Assembly (NCBI GenBank): GCA_010672785.1
Contig: JAAHFX010000006.1
Location: 61,573-125,572 of the forward strand
DNA length: 64,000 bases
Origin: Sphaerospermopsis sp. SIO1G1
GTDB taxonomy: Bacteria; Cyanobacteriota; Cyanobacteriia; Cyanobacteriales; Nostocaceae
Direction of reading: 5' to 3'
Shown: one piece after another, positions 8,943 through 19,588 of the stretch
Layout of the letters: each line of letters begins with the position of its first letter
Numbering within the stretch: position 1 is the first letter of the stretch
Made by a program: the position numbers and the translations under genes
Notes under the pieces: generated by a model
What the model saw: only the letters and a program-made list of their open reading frames with translations
The model's database searches: none
Told to the model about the DNA's origin: nothing

Positions 8943-9284
8943 CTATTTTTTCAGGTTTTCTAGAGCCGTGTCTACATTAGCTTGCAAGGAAAGAAATTTC
9001 TCCAAGCGCACTAGCTTAACTGTCTGCGTTACACGAGCATTAGTGACTATTTGTAGAGAGCCTTCAGCGGTCTGTGCTTGCTTGGCTAATTGTACCAGCG
9101 CTCCCAAACCAGAGCTATCAACAAAGTCAATTTGGGATAAATCCAAAATAATGTTTTTTGGACCCTCATCAATTTTATTGCTCAATACTTTACGGAATGT
9201 TGGCTCAGAAAAAGCGTCTAATAGGCCTGTGAGGCGGAATAGTTGACAGTTATCTCGGACTTCGCGAGTACCTCTCAAGCTCAC
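8943..9284 (-). CDS. STAS domain protein (anti-sigma factor antagonist type)
   Basis: 113 residues, essentially one STAS domain: LFRLTGLLDAFSEPTFRKVL, then ILDLSQIDFVDSSGLGALVQLAKQA, where DSSGLGAL carries the serine that is phosphorylated in SpoIIAA-like proteins. Such proteins bind anti-sigma kinases or other partners in switching modules, and the phosphorylatable serine is kept here. No kinase or phosphatase gene adjoins it, so its partner is elsewhere. The ATG is preceded by GAGG about nine bases upstream on the minus strand, supporting the start. Monocistronic by spacing (170 bases to carA). Confidence 0.9.
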   Translation of the reverse strand: MSLRGTREVRDNCQLFRLTGLLDAFSEPTFRKVLSNKIDEGPKNIILDLSQIDFVDSSGLGALVQLAKQAQTAEGSLQIVTNARVTQTVKLVRLEKFLSLQANVDTALENLKK

Positions 9285-9454
9285 GGTTAGATTCAGTTGT
9301 TCAGCTATAACTCCCTCCTCATCCTCTTAACTGAAAGTAAACGCTTAAGTTTATATGTTTTCAACCTAATTTGTCTAGGTTTGAATCAGTTCTCAGTTGT
9401 GAATTAGCCATTTTATAGGGGTTTTCACTGCTGACTGTTCACTGTTCAATTAAC

Positions 9455-10612
9455 TCAAGCTATTGATGTTTGACGTGCTGTTTGCATTTCTAGCACAAAT
9501 TGCTCAAACAAGTAATCAGCATCGTGTGGTCCTGGACTAGCCTCTGGGTGATACTGTACTGAAAATACAGGTAGAGACTTATGACGTAACCCAGCTACAG
9601 TATGATCATTCAAGTTCAGATGACTAACCTCTACAACTGTAGATGGTAATGTATCCGGATCAATAGCAAAACTATGATTTTGGCTGGTTATTTCTACCCG
9701 TTGTTGTAGACCTGCTGGCTGATTTAAACCACGATGTCCAAATTTAAGTTTAAAGGTTTGTGCGCCTAGAGCATGACCTAATATTTGGTGTCCCATACAA
9801 ATCCCAAACATGGGTTTTTTACTGTCTATGAGCGCTTTGGCTGTATTAATACCTTCTGTCACTGCGGCTGGATCTCCAGGGCCATTGGACAGAAAGATTC
9901 CGTCTGGATTATACTTGAGAATTTCTTCGGCTGTGGTGTTGGCAGGAACAACTATTACCCGACAACCATAACTTGCTAAACGTTTGAGAATGTTACGTTT
10001 GACTCCAAAGTCTAATGCTACTACCGTATAATTTGCATCGGTTTTACTCACTGCTGCTGGATTAAATTCCCAGTTTGTGGTGGTCGTTTCTGACCATTCA
10101 TATATTTCTGGGGTGGTTACTTCTTTAACTAAGTTCAACCCTTTCATATTAGGTGCAGCTTGCACCATTGCCAGCAATTCTGATTCATCTAAGATAGAAG
10201 TGGAAATTCCCCCATTCATAGCCCCATACATCCTAATTTTACGGGTCAGAGCGCGGGTATCTATACCAAATATGCCGGGAATTTCGTATTGTTTGAGGTA
10301 GTCTGGTAAGGATTGGGTAGAACGCCAGTTACTTGGCCGATGACAAATATTGCGGGCAATTACTCCTTTGACATGGGGCTTGACGGATTCTTCATCTTCA
10401 GAGTTAACTCCTGTATTCCCCAATTCTGGATACGTAAAGATAACTATCTGTCCTGTATAACTAGGATCTGTCAATACCTCTTGATATCCAGTCATTCCCG
10501 TGTTAAATACTACCTCTCCAATAGTAGTTCCTAAAGCACCAAATGACCAGCCATGATAAGTACTTCCATCTGCTAATACAAGTAAAGCGGGTGTTAGGTC
10601 AGATAAAGACAT
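9455..10612 (-). CDS. carA: carbamoyl-phosphate synthase small (glutaminase) subunit
   Basis: 385 residues, full length. The N-terminal domain shows [16 protein letters not shown] and [19 protein letters not shown]. The class I glutamine amidotransferase domain has the nucleophile in [15 protein letters not shown] and the His/Glu pair in [13 protein letters not shown]. With CarB it makes carbamoyl phosphate from glutamine, bicarbonate and ATP for arginine and pyrimidine synthesis. In this genome carA and carB are about 3 kb apart on opposite strands, not in an operon, so subunit balance must be set in trans. The 447-base region upstream contains repeats and no obvious leader peptide. Confidence 0.96.
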   Translation of the reverse strand: MSLSDLTPALLVLADGSTYHGWSFGALGTTIGEVVFNTGMTGYQEVLTDPSYTGQIVIFTYPELGNTGVNSEDEESVKPHVKGVIARNICHRPSNWRSTQSLPDYLKQYEIPGIFGIDTRALTRKIRMYGAMNGGISTSILDESELLAMVQAAPNMKGLNLVKEVTTPEIYEWSETTTTNWEFNPAAVSKTDANYTVVALDFGVKRNILKRLASYGCRVIVVPANTTAEEILKYNPDGIFLSNGPGDPAAVTEGINTAKALIDSKKPMFGICMGHQILGHALGAQTFKLKFGHRGLNQPAGLQQRVEITSQNHSFAIDPDTLPSTVVEVSHLNLNDHTVAGLRHKSLPVFSVQYHPEASPGPHDADYLFEQFVLEMQTARQTSIA

Positions 10613-11059
10613 AAATATTAGATATGAGTTAGGGTTCTTGACAGTTTTAGCAGTTTCCAGGTCAATTTTGCGGTAATTCCGAACTTGCCCTGATCACTTC
10701 CGCCTGCAATCAGCCATTATCCCATGATTTCTAATTCTTTGAAAGTTGTGGGTTTTAAGGGAGTTGGAAGTTAGCATAAAGTTGACACTCTCCTGGTTAA
10801 GAAGATGTCAAATGTCTATGATCTTAGATGAAACACAGTGCTTTTTGGTTTTATGAAGTATACCATTGGCAGGCAAGATGCCTACCCCACAAGAGTTTCA
10901 CTATCATAAGTACCTGAGCAAAATCAATTGGATATTTTGGGAATAAATAAAAATCCCTATAGCTCTTACCTATTCCCTATTCCCTGTTCCCTATTCCCTG
11001 TTCCCTATTCCCTGTTCCCTATTCCCTCTCCTAAAATGTGAAATTTATTTTGCACGACT
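10613..11059. repeat. intergenic region with two dispersed repeats and an STRR
   Basis: No gene seen. 10840-10905 is a partial copy of the GGTGGGCATCTTGCCCGCC-type element (here GGCAGGCAAGATGCCTACC). It joins 'agtacctgagcaaaatcaattggatattttggg', an STRR of TTCCCTA/TTCCCTG (about 10968-11028) and 'gtgaaatttattttgcacgac' (11038-11058). The same order of blocks recurs at 63600-63735. The first 130 bases next to carA should hold its promoter. Confidence 0.7.
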
Positions 11060-11650
11060 TTATGTAAATTTTGGTGATGCAACTTGTGCTTCTTCACCAA
11101 AATGCTTATCTACTAAAATTGCCACTTGGGAAGGTTTAACTTTTGTATAACGGGTTTTATCTGGCATAACTATATTGGGCCCGGCTTTGCATTGTTTCAT
11201 ACAGCCAGTAGCCTTGATATTAACTTGGTCTTGTAAACCGCGATCGCTCAATTCAGATTTCAATACCTGACATAGTGTTTTACCACCACGCTTCATACAA
11301 TCTGATTTTTGGCACATTAATATATTTTGTTTTTTAACTTTTGGGGTTTGCGTTGGAGGCTGCTCTGTGACTGTAATCTGAGAACTGGCCGCTACTACCT
11401 TTTCTGCTTTTAATGTAACTTGATCTTTTTTGTAATGGTGTTTTTTTGTACCCATAACCTGTAACCAAGTTCCACGGGGTAAGCGTAAGTCAAATGCTGC
11501 TCTCAGGTGTTTAGCTAGTTTGACATAGTGTTCACCATCGGCAGTGGATAGAATCAAACCCTTTAACTTATAACCATCTTTAATAACAAAATCTAAAAAT
11601 CTACCTTCAAGGGAAAATTCGGATATTTCTACGCTGGGATACATACTCAT
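11060..11650 (-). CDS. (2Fe-2S) thioredoxin-like ferredoxin domain protein
   Basis: 196 residues. The N-terminal half (about 1-85) is a beta-rich domain of unknown role (FVIKDGYKLKGLILSTADGE, split in reading, and LRLPRGTWLQVMGTKKHHY), followed by a linker of Thr/Pro/Lys. Residues about 108-185 form a thioredoxin-like [2Fe-2S] domain: ILMCQKSDCMKRGGKTLC, then KATGCMKQCKAGPNIVM, which give the four cluster cysteines. Such domains occur in NuoE/HoxE-like subunits and as free electron carriers. The fusion to an N-terminal domain is common in cyanobacteria as far as I recall. The small gene upstream on the same strand ends 66 bases before it and may be co-transcribed. Confidence 0.85.
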   Translation of the reverse strand: MSMYPSVEISEFSLEGRFLDFVIKDGYKLKGLILSTADGEHYVKLAKHLRAAFDLRLPRGTWLQVMGTKKHHYKKDQVTLKAEKVVAASSQITVTEQPPTQTPKVKKQNILMCQKSDCMKRGGKTLCQVLKSELSDRGLQDQVNIKATGCMKQCKAGPNIVMPDKTRYTKVKPSQVAILVDKHFGEEAQVASPKFT

Positions 11651-11716
11651 TGTTTCACCACAGATAAACTAACTACAAACATCAATAAGCACAAAACAAA
11701 AGGTTGAAATAATTTG

Positions 11717-11968
11717 TCAGTTATCACTAATATTCCAACAATCTTCTAAACGATTAATCAATTCTTGGCGAGAAGCAGTAAATTGTCTGGTTATACTCCA
11801 GATTTGAACTGCTATCTGAGGGTTGGTTACTTCCACCTCTAAAGGTTGGTTAGTTTCGCAGCAACAAGGTATATCTAACTCATTTAAGCGTTGATAAACT
11901 TGCCAACGGTCGGCCCAACTTACCTCAACAATTTGCTTGATTCCTATTTCTGAACTCCAAGATTTCAA
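11717..11968 (-). CDS. small conserved cyanobacterial protein (Asr-type), unknown function
   Basis: 83 residues. VSWADRWQVYQRLNELDIPCCCETNQPLEVEV is a compact alpha/beta segment (read here as WADRWQVYQRLNELDIPC plus CCETNQPLEVEV), followed by an amphipathic helix ending in ELINRLEDCW. Three cysteines cluster at 35-37, which is unusual, but no metal-site spacing is evident. I recall similar small proteins in other Nostocales without a function. No signal or membrane segment. It sits just upstream of the [2Fe-2S] protein gene on the same strand. Confidence 0.75.
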   Translation of the reverse strand: MKSWSSEIGIKQIVEVSWADRWQVYQRLNELDIPCCCETNQPLEVEVTNPQIAVQIWSITRQFTASRQELINRLEDCWNISDN

Positions 11969-12532
11969 GATCGTCTACCTCTAAAAGTGAAACAAAATTG
12001 CAGTAAGCACAACACACTGAATCCCTAACTGTTAGAGTTGTTGGTTTTGAGCTTTATGAATAAGAATAGCGTAAGTGCAAATTATTGTCATTAAATTTGC
12101 AAAAAATTTTCAGGAAACTCACAGCGTTCAAGCCGCACATATTGTGTATTTAGTCAAGGTATAAATGATACAAATACTGAAAACATCTAGATTTAGGGTT
12201 TGCTGTCTGCATAGCGTGCTGTCAGGCATATAAATATGTAAATGTTATAAACCAAGGGGCTGAGACGATTTTAAATAAAAAAATGCCAGTTTTTATGACA
12301 TGGTAACTAAAAAAAACTTGCATTTAATGCTGGCAGGACTTACGCAAAATATCTTTTACACTCTCATTCTTCTGTGTTCTCTGTACCTATGTAGTTTATT
12401 CTTCTATCACTTCTGCTCCCATCCTCTCCCTACAAATAAACTTTTTCAATAAGCTATATTTCTAACTATAAATAAATAAAAAAAATACTTTTAAGAAGTA
12501 AAAAAATTGCGAAAATAGCAAACTTAATTATT
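11969..12532. other. intergenic region with a decayed MITE
   Basis: A left MITE end AGGACTTACGCA lies at 12335-12346, followed by interior sequence like copies at 39842 and 42351 ('tgtgttctctgtacc...'). The right end is decayed near 12412 (ACTTCTGCTCCC instead of ACTTCTGCGTAAGTCC). An AGGGTTTGCTG motif is at 12193-12203. No coding frame is seen. The right edge carries the dps promoter region. Confidence 0.6.
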
Positions 12533-12608
12533 TTGCATTGTGGATTTTAAATGTTAAGATATGAGGGAATAGCAGCAAAAACTACAATTACTTAAATTAA
12601 GAGGATAA
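12533..12608 (+). promoter_or_regulatory. possible promoter and ribosome binding site of dps
   Basis: TTGCAT at 12533-12538 and TAAGAT at 12555-12560 are spaced by 16 bases and resemble -35/-10 boxes. GAGG at 12601-12604 lies six bases before the ATG and fits a ribosome binding site. The promoter call is by pattern only. Confidence 0.4.
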
Positions 12609-12610
12609 CA

Positions 12611-13165
12611 ATGGTAACTACACAAGGTCTGATCCGATCCTTTGGCGAAGTATCTGAAAATCCTATATTACTGGATAAGAGCGTTACTATTCCAGTATGT
12701 GAAGGAATGAATATGCTACTAGCTAGTCTTCAAGCATTATATCTACAGTACCAAAAACATCATTTTGTAGTTGAAGGTGCAGAGTTTGATTCACTACATG
12801 AGTTTTTTAATGACAGTTACAAAGAAGCTCAAGATCACATCCATGAAATTGGGGAACGTTTAAATGGTTTAGGTGGTATACCTGTAGCTTCATTTACTAA
12901 ATTGGCTGAATTATGCTGCTTTGAACCAGAAGCAGATGGTCAATATGACTGTCGCTCAATGGTAGAGCATGACCTACAAGCAGAACAATCTATTATTAAG
13001 GAAATTCGTCGTCAAGCCGCTCAGGCTGAGAGTTTGGGAGATAGAGCAACAAGATATCTCTACGAACAAATTTTGTTAAAAACTGAAGAGAGAGCTTATC
13101 ATTTAGATCATTTCCTCGCATCTGATAGCTTAACCTTGGCTTATGTTCAAGCTTCCACCAACTAA
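12611..13165 (+). CDS. dps: Dps family ferritin-like protein (DpsA type)
   Basis: 184 residues, slightly longer than E. coli Dps because of N- and C-terminal extensions. The four-helix ferritin-like core includes [21 protein letters not shown], where HHF with [25 protein letters not shown] supplies the dinuclear iron site shared between subunits, and [29 protein letters not shown] is helix C. Dps proteins form 12-mers that oxidise and store iron and protect DNA during oxidative stress; cyanobacteria carry several. It is monocistronic, with a good ribosome binding site and a hairpin terminator 100 bases downstream. Confidence 0.92.
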   Translation: MVTTQGLIRSFGEVSENPILLDKSVTIPVCEGMNMLLASLQALYLQYQKHHFVVEGAEFDSLHEFFNDSYKEAQDHIHEIGERLNGLGGIPVASFTKLAELCCFEPEADGQYDCRSMVEHDLQAEQSIIKEIRRQAAQAESLGDRATRYLYEQILLKTEERAYHLDHFLASDSLTLAYVQASTN

Positions 13166-13265
13166 TATTATCCTCACCTTGAACTTGTTATCCTAGACAG
13201 ATGAAAAATTAAACTGTTTTAAATATCTAGGTAATCAAAAAATAATTTATAACTTTTTACACTTT

Positions 13266-13302
13266 TGGCAGATGGGATGTTTTATACCTGTCTGTCATTT
13301 TT
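13266..13302 (+). terminator. intrinsic terminator of dps
   Basis: An 11-pair stem, TGGCAGATGGG (13266-13276) with CCTGTCTGTCA (13287-13297, some G-U pairs), is followed by TTTTT. It lies 100 bases past the dps stop. Confidence 0.65.
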
Positions 13303-13779
13303 AATGGTTTTGAATAATTGCTAAAAAATATCAAGTAAATATTTTTCTCTGTTTTTTAATGATTAATCATCTTCAAAATATAACTCAGTAAAAATATTGA
13401 TGGAAAATTTTCTGCTTTTTTACTTGTAAAATAATTGACTTAAATAAAAATATCCAAAAAATAAAATTCAAGACAATTGACAATTTATTTTTATAAAAAA
13501 CCTCACCTAAATAAAAATCATTTTTAATAATTCATCAAGCAAAAATTTCAGCATCCTTTTAAATAATCAGGAAACTTTCTCAAAGTTAATCAGTCAATAA
13601 AAAAATATCTGCGTATGTTTGCGTTTGCTTGCATCTAAATACCTTAAGCAACTCCAGCAGTTAATTTATTCCTCAACAACTATGAGAACCCAGAAAACTT
13701 GATAATAAATAAAGGGACTAGAGGGTAAAGACCCTTAAAATAGTCAAGATTTGTATTTTCTGAATTTAAAGTAACAACT
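13303..13779. other. intergenic region upstream of carB, no gene seen
   Basis: Very AT-rich, with many A-runs and no repeat family. It should hold the carB promoter and leader; no strong hairpin or leader peptide was recognised. Confidence 0.5.
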
Positions 13780-16700
13780 ATGCCTCGTCGTCAAGATATC
13801 CGCAAAATTCTCTTGTTAGGTTCTGGTCCCATCGTCATTGGCCAGGCTTGTGAATTTGATTACTCTGGAACTCAAGCTTGTAAAGCACTGCGAGAAGAAG
13901 GCTATGAAGTCGTACTGGTGAACTCCAATCCAGCTACCATTATGACCGATCCAGAAACAGCAGATCGCACCTATATCGAACCGCTGACACCAGAAATAGT
14001 AGCAAAAGTCATCGCCAAAGAAAATCCTGATGCCCTTCTACCGACAATGGGAGGACAAACAGCTTTGAATATTGCTGTAGCTTTAGCAAAAAATGGTGTG
14101 TTGGATGAGTACAACGTCGAATTAATTGGGGCAAAATTACCAGCAATTGAAAAAGCTGAAGATCGCAAACTATTTAACGACGCGATGGATAAAATTGGGG
14201 TGAAAGTTTGTCCCAGTGGTACAGCTTCATCTTTAAAGGAAGCTAGAGAGATTGCACAGAGAATCGGTTCTTATCCCTTAATTATTCGTCCAGCCTTCAC
14301 AATGGGCGGTACAGGGGGTGGTATTGCCTACAACAAAGAAGAATTTGAGGCCATGTCTCAAGTGGGGATTGATGCTAGTCCAGTTTCCCAAATTCTCATT
14401 GATCAATCCTTGTTAGGTTGGAAAGAATATGAACTAGAGGTCATGCGCGATTTAGCAGATAACGTAGTAATTATCTGTTCCATTGAGAATCTTGATCCGA
14501 TGGGAATACATACCGGAGATTCTATCACCGTCGCCCCCGCTCAAACCCTCACCGACAAAGAATATCAACGGTTGCGGGATATGGCAATTAAAATTATCCG
14601 GGAAATTGGGGTAGAAACTGGTGGTTCTAATATTCAATTTGCGGTTAACCCTGTAAATGGGGATGTAGTAGTCATTGAAATGAACCCCCGTGTGTCTCGT
14701 AGTTCAGCCTTAGCTTCCAAAGCAACAGGTTTTCCCATTGCCAAAATGGCGGCTAAGTTAGCTGTGGGTTACAGCTTAGATGAAATTAAAAACGACATCA
14801 CGAAGAAAACTCCCGCATCTTTTGAACCAACCATAGATTATGTCGTTACTAAAATTCCCCGGTTTGCTTTTGAAAAGTTTCCTGGTACAGATCCAGTTTT
14901 AACTACGCAAATGAAATCTGTAGGGGAAGCTATGGCCATCGGGAGAACATTTAATGAGTCCTTCCAAAAAGCCCTACGTTCCTTGGAAACCGGTCGTGCT
15001 GGTTGGGGTGCAGACAGAGCCGAAAAATTGTCTAGTGGTGAACAAACTCGCGCCCAGCTAAGAACACCAAACCCAGAGAGGATCTTTGCTGTCCGTCATG
15101 GGATGCAGTTAGGTATTAGTAATGAGGAAATTTATGAACTAACGGCTATTGATCCTTGGTTTTTGGATAAATTACACCAAATTTTGGAAGTAGAGAAGTT
15201 TTTGAAACGTACACCTCTACAAGAATTGACCAAAGAACAAATGTATGAAGTCAAGCGTAATGGTTTTAGCGATCGCCAAATAGCTTACTGTACCAAAACC
15301 AAAGAAAATGAAGTCAGAGCATATCGCAAAGAACTAGGTGTCATTCCTGTTTACAAAACTGTTGATACCTGTGCAGCGGAATTTGAGGCTTTCACACCTT
15401 ACTACTATTCTACCTACGAAGAGGAAACAGAAGTTTTACCTAGTGATAAACCCAAGGTAATGATTTTGGGTGGTGGCCCAAATCGTATTGGCCAAGGAAT
15501 AGAATTTGACTACTGTTGCTGCCATGCTTCCTATGCTTTAAAAGCAGCAGATTATGAAACCATCATGGTTAACTCTAACCCAGAGACAGTTTCCACAGAT
15601 TACGATACCAGCGATCGCTTATATTTTGAACCCTTGACTCAGGAAGATGTCCTCAACATCATTGAAGCAGAAAACCCCGTCGGTATCATCGTTCAATTCG
15701 GTGGCCAAACCCCACTAAAATTAGCTGTTCCCCTCCAAGAATATTTACAGGAATTATCCCAATCACCAATCACCAATCACCAATCACCAATCACTAGGAT
15801 CTGGGGTACATCTCCTGATTCTATTGATATGGCAGAGGATAGGGAGCGGTTTGAGAAGATTTTAGAAGATTTACATATTGCTCAACCGCCTAATGGTATT
15901 GCCAGAAGTTATGAGGATGCTTTAATAGTAGCACAACGGATAGGTTATCCCGTGGTTGTTCGTCCTAGCTATGTCCTGGGTGGAAGAGCTATGGAAATTG
16001 TTTATTCTGACGCAGAGTTAGAGAGATATATGACTTTTGCGGTGCAGGTAGAACCAGAACACCCAATCTTAATTGATAAATTCCTGGAAAATGCCATTGA
16101 AGTGGATGTAGATGCGATCGCCGATCATACAGGTAGAGTCGTAATTGGTGGCATTATGGAACACATTGAACAAGCGGGTATTCACTCAGGAGATTCAGCT
16201 TGTTCCATACCTTCTATTTCTTTAGCACCAGCAGTTCTCAATCAAATTAGAACTTGGACAATTCAACTGGCTCAGTCCTTATCTGTAGTTGGTTTAATGA
16301 ATATTCAATTTGCTGTAGTTGGTGCTGGGACTTATTCCCCCCAAGTCTATATTTTGGAAGCTAACCCCCGCGCTTCTCGGACTGTTCCCTTTGTCTCGAA
16401 AGCTACAAATATACCTCTAGCTAAGTTAGCATCTTTAATCATGTCTGGTAAAACTCTGGAAGAATTGAACTTCACTCAGGAGGTAATACCTAACCACATT
16501 GCTGTCAAAGAAGCTGTTTTACCTTTCAACAAATTCTCAGGAACAGATACCATCTTAGGGCCAGAAATGCGTTCCACCGGGGAAGTCATGGGTATTGATG
16601 CCGACTTTGGCCGAGCTTTTGCCAAAGCAGAAATGGGCGCTGGGGAAAAATTACCCTTGGGAGGAACTGTATTTGTATCTATGAGTGATAGAGATAAACC

Positions 16701-17055
16701 TCTATGTGTAGAAGTAATCCGAGAGTTTATTAATCTTGGTTTTGAGGTTATTGCTACCCAAGGTACACGTCAATTCCTGAATGAACAAGCAGTTAATATC
16801 AAGTCTATCCTCAAATTACATGAAGGCCGTCCTAATGTTTTGGATGCCATCAAAAATAACCAAATTCAGTTGATCATTAATACACCTTCTGGGGAAGGAG
16901 CGCACACCGATGCTAGGTTAATTCGTCGCACAGCTTTGGCTTACAAAATTCCCATCATTACCACTATTGCTGGTGCTAAAGCTACTGTAGCCGCAATTCG
17001 TTCTCTACAAAACACTAACTTGGATGTGAAAGTGATCCAGGAATACAGTTCTTAA
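13780..17055 (+). CDS. carB: carbamoyl-phosphate synthase large subunit
   Basis: 1091 residues with the full duplicated ATP-grasp architecture: first half from [20 protein letters not shown], with GGQTALN and [18 protein letters not shown]; second half from [20 protein letters not shown], with [11 protein letters not shown] and [17 protein letters not shown]; and a C-terminal MGS-like allosteric domain from about residue 960 ([15 protein letters not shown]). It joins CarA to make carbamoyl phosphate. The oddity is at residues about 660-672, where the protein reads [11 protein letters not shown]: the in-frame translation of five tandem CAATCAC units, the same STRR found between genes. It sits in a surface loop before [10 protein letters not shown]. 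The rest of the protein is intact, so the gene should be functional. Confidence 0.97.
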   Translation: MPRRQDIRKILLLGSGPIVIGQACEFDYSGTQACKALREEGYEVVLVNSNPATIMTDPETADRTYIEPLTPEIVAKVIAKENPDALLPTMGGQTALNIAVALAKNGVLDEYNVELIGAKLPAIEKAEDRKLFNDAMDKIGVKVCPSGTASSLKEAREIAQRIGSYPLIIRPAFTMGGTGGGIAYNKEEFEAMSQVGIDASPVSQILIDQSLLGWKEYELEVMRDLADNVVIICSIENLDPMGIHTGDSITVAPAQTLTDKEYQRLRDMAIKIIREIGVETGGSNIQFAVNPVNGDVVVIEMNPRVSRSSALASKATGFPIAKMAAKLAVGYSLDEIKNDITKKTPASFEPTIDYVVTKIPRFAFEKFPGTDPVLTTQMKSVGEAMAIGRTFNESFQKALRSLETGRAGWGADRAEKLSSGEQTRAQLRTPNPERIFAVRHGMQLGISNEEIYELTAIDPWFLDKLHQILEVEKFLKRTPLQELTKEQMYEVKRNGFSDRQIAYCTKTKENEVRAYRKELGVIPVYKTVDTCAAEFEAFTPYYYSTYEEETEVLPSDKPKVMILGGGPNRIGQGIEFDYCCCHASYALKAADYETIMVNSNPETVSTDYDTSDRLYFEPLTQEDVLNIIEAENPVGIIVQFGGQTPLKLAVPLQEYLQELSQSPITNHQSPITRIWGTSPDSIDMAEDRERFEKILEDLHIAQPPNGIARSYEDALIVAQRIGYPVVVRPSYVLGGRAMEIVYSDAELERYMTFAVQVEPEHPILIDKFLENAIEVDVDAIADHTGRVVIGGIMEHIEQAGIHSGDSACSIPSISLAPAVLNQIRTWTIQLAQSLSVVGLMNIQFAVVGAGTYSPQVYILEANPRASRTVPFVSKATNIPLAKLASLIMSGKTLEELNFTQEVIPNHIAVKEAVLPFNKFSGTDTILGPEMRSTGEVMGIDADFGRAFAKAEMGAGEKLPLGGTVFVSMSDRDKPLCVEVIREFINLGFEVIATQGTRQFLNEQAVNIKSILKLHEGRPNVLDAIKNNQIQLIINTPSGEGAHTDARLIRRTALAYKIPIITTIAGAKATVAAIRSLQNTNLDVKVIQEYSS
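15760..15794 (+). repeat. STRR array inside carB, unit CAATCAC
   Basis: Five perfect copies of CAATCAC in the coding frame. Three units make 21 bases, so the translation repeats every seven residues (SPITNHQ). The same unit occurs between genes at about 8775 and 28680. Confidence 0.93.
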
Positions 17056-17738
17056 AGTGAGGTGATGGGGAGGTGGGGAGTTGGGGAGTTGGGGAGTTGG
17101 GGTGAATAAATGGAATTTTTGGTAGGCCTTAACTAGAGCTTGCTGAATAAATATAAAAACATTTGTCAGTTATCAGTTATCAGTTATCAGTTATCAGTTA
17201 TCAGTTGTCACTGCTTACTGTTCACTGCTTACTGTTCACTGTTCACTGTTCACTGCTTACTGTTCACTGTTCACTGTTTACTGTTCACTTTCTCAGCAGG
17301 CCTTCACTAAAACATTAAGCAATTATTATAGGGAGAATATTATAGTTATCATTGCGATATTTTAACAAATATGAGGAATTAATTCTCTGCTTGAAGAACT
17401 TAGCCCAGAAACAGTCAATACCTTATGTAAACCATAATTAACCTATTCTCTAACCCAGTAATACTAGGAAATTTTGGGTTAATAGGTGGTCAAATCTTTT
17501 CATAAATGTTACAATTATTTACAATCTTTGAAGTTATCATTATTCAATCATGTCAATTCATTACCTCATACAAAACATGGGGTATTTTTAATCACTAAAT
17601 TTAACTGTACCGTCTAGCAGTTAATAAGCCTAAATTAACGGAATATCAGTACCCATAACTTTACGTGGGTACATAACTTATACAACCTAGTATGGTTTCC
17701 CAGTTTATTTGGTTAGCACTCTCCAAAGGCATCAACTA
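17056..17738. repeat. intergenic region with compound STRR arrays
   Basis: Just after carB is a TGGGGAG/TTGGGGAG array (17068-17101). 17138-17152 has GCTTGCTGAATAAA. 17166-17207 is AGTTATC x6, followed by ACTGTTC/ACTGCTT units to about 17290 and a TTTCTCAGCA end. The remaining 440 bases up to the sigma factor gene are unique AT-rich sequence, likely its promoter and long leader. Confidence 0.85.
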
Positions 17739-18737
17739 ATGACACTACCAACACAATTATCATCCCCAAAAAGTAGCGCCATAAAGACGGCTCAGAAACC
17801 TACAGACCTCGTAAGAACTTACCTACGGGAAATTGGTCGTGTGCCGCTCTTAACTCATGAGGAAGAGATCCGTTATGGAAAACAAGTACAAAAATGTACT
17901 GCTTTATATGAAGTGAGAAATAATCTCAGAGATCAGTTAGATCGTCAGCCAACCCTAGAAGAGTGGGCAAAAGCCGCTCAACTAGAAGCACCTGAGCTAA
18001 AGCAGGCGATCGCTAAAGGTGAAACTGCTAAACGCAAAATGGTAGAAGCTAATCTGAGATTAGTTGTATCTGTAGCTAAAAAATATATTAAACGTAACGT
18101 TGACTTACTTGATTTAATTCAAGAAGGCAGTATTGGGATGCAGCGTGGTGTAGAAAAGTTTGACCCCACAAAAGGTTATAGATTTTCTACTTATGCTTAT
18201 TGGTGGATACGCCAAGCTATTACCCGTGCTATAGCTGAAAAGGCGCGTACTATTCGCTTACCCATTCATATTACTGAAAAACTCAATAAAATTAAGAAAG
18301 CACAGCGTCAACTATCCCAACAACTAGGACGTGCGCCTTCAATGGTTGAACTAGCTGAAGAATTAAATTTATCTACTAAACAAGTTAGAGAATGTTTAGA
18401 AAAGTCCCGTTTACCTTTATCGTTAGATATCCGATTAGGAGATAATTACGATACTGAACTGGGAGAGATGCTAGAAGACACAGGTGCATCACCAGAAGAT
18501 TTTGTGGTTCAAGACTCCTTGTCCCAAGATTTAGAACGTCTGATGTTGGATTTAACACCACAGCAAAAGGAAGTAATTAAGCTACGTTTTGGCTTGTTAG
18601 ATGGTCAGTCTATGACTTTAGCAAAAATAGGTGAGGTTTTAAACATCAGTCGGGAACGAGTCAGACAAATAGAAAGAGAAGCATTAACAAAGCTTCGTAA
18701 ATCCAAGCATAGTATCAATGAGTATTTAGCAAGTTAA
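17739..18737 (+). CDS. RNA polymerase sigma factor, group 2 (RpoD-like, cyanobacterial)
   Basis: 332 residues from the ATG at 17739; a TTG ten codons upstream is in frame but AAAGG precedes the ATG at good spacing. After a short polar N-terminus come region 1.2 ([21 protein letters not shown]), region 2 ([48 protein letters not shown]), region 3 and region 4 ([38 protein letters not shown]). It lacks the long acidic region 1.1 of the primary sigma factor, which marks it as group 2 (SigB/C/D/E type). These are non-essential factors used in nitrogen, light or stress responses. Which subgroup it belongs to cannot be decided by eye. Confidence 0.93.
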   Translation: MTLPTQLSSPKSSAIKTAQKPTDLVRTYLREIGRVPLLTHEEEIRYGKQVQKCTALYEVRNNLRDQLDRQPTLEEWAKAAQLEAPELKQAIAKGETAKRKMVEANLRLVVSVAKKYIKRNVDLLDLIQEGSIGMQRGVEKFDPTKGYRFSTYAYWWIRQAITRAIAEKARTIRLPIHITEKLNKIKKAQRQLSQQLGRAPSMVELAEELNLSTKQVRECLEKSRLPLSLDIRLGDNYDTELGEMLEDTGASPEDFVVQDSLSQDLERLMLDLTPQQKEVIKLRFGLLDGQSMTLAKIGEVLNISRERVRQIEREALTKLRKSKHSINEYLAS

Positions 18738-18744
18738 TCTTTGG

Positions 18745-18799
18745 GTTCAGTTTTCAGTTATCAGTTAGCAGTTAGCAGTTATCAGTTTTCAGTTATCAG
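18745..18799. repeat. short STRR after the sigma factor gene
   Basis: CAGTTTT/CAGTTAT/CAGTTAG units with 7-base period. Next to it, 18802-18842 is a short piece of the 'cttgcacttt' dispersed family. The rest of the 326-base gap to 19063 is unique. Confidence 0.8.
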
Positions 18800-19063
18800 A
18801 GATTAAAAAGTGGTTTTTTTAATTTCTCCTCTTGCACTTTGCTCAATGATCAGTATTCAACCAGACATAACATTATCCACTACTCATTCGCAATACTACG
18901 CAGCTTTTGTACGGTTAAACCGACTCCTTTGATGGAAATAAACTGTTAAATTATTGAACATAGACACAAAGTTAAATTTTCGTCGTCAATAAATACAAAA
19001 CAGGTTATAGATTATTTCAATCACAATTACCCTACTTAGTACTTGTATCAAAGGAGAGCAAAA

Positions 19064-19411
19064 GTGAGTAACCAGTCTAATCAAGTATCAGAATTTTTTA
19101 ATGGTGAATCTGACAGAAGTAACGTACTTTTGCAGTATCTAAAATCTTTGAGTCCAGAAACCGTAACTCAATTGTCTAAACCTTCATCTTCAGAAGTGTT
19201 TCAAGTGATGGAACGCAATATTGTTGGACTTTTGGGAAATATGCCATCGGAACACTTTGGTGTGACAATTACTACTAATCGTGAAAGTTTAGGTAAATTA
19301 TTAGCTTCTGCAATGATGAGTGGTTACTTCATTCGTAATGCAGAACAGAGAATGAATTTTGATATGGCTTTTCAGGGATCAGAGATCAGCGATAGTGATG
19401 TTAATGACTAA
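19064..19411 (+). CDS. DUF760 domain protein
   Basis: 115 residues from a GTG start that has AAGGAGA eight bases upstream; a TTG seven codons earlier would overlap that ribosome binding site and is rejected. LLQYLKSLSPETVTQL, then VMERNIVGLLGNMPSEHFGV and GKLLASAMMSGYFIRNAEQRM form the DUF760 signature, found in cyanobacteria and chloroplasts. Plant relatives have been linked to chloroplast protein homeostasis, but I cannot transfer a function. It has no signal peptide and is probably soluble. Followed 38 bases downstream by MITE copy D. Confidence 0.88.
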   Translation: MSNQSNQVSEFFNGESDRSNVLLQYLKSLSPETVTQLSKPSSSEVFQVMERNIVGLLGNMPSEHFGVTITTNRESLGKLLASAMMSGYFIRNAEQRMNFDMAFQGSEISDSDVND

Positions 19412-19449
19412 AGATGTAAATTAACACAGATTTGAGACTGATAAATAAT

Positions 19450-19534
19450 AGGACTTACGTACCAGCTATGGAATAATCGAACCACAGAGAACACGGAGGT
19501 ATGAGGGTTACAAGAGATATTTTGCGTAAGTCCT
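19450..19534. mobile_element. MITE-like element, copy D
   Basis: AGGACTTACGTA at the left, TGCGTAAGTCCT at the right, 85 bases. The interior (gaataatcgaaccacagagaacacggag) is close to copy A inside the DUF2887 pseudogene. Confidence 0.82.
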
Positions 19535-19588
19535 GTTTGTGTTGTATGAGTAGTCATGCAAATTTCTAATTCTCTGCTTACATTTATC

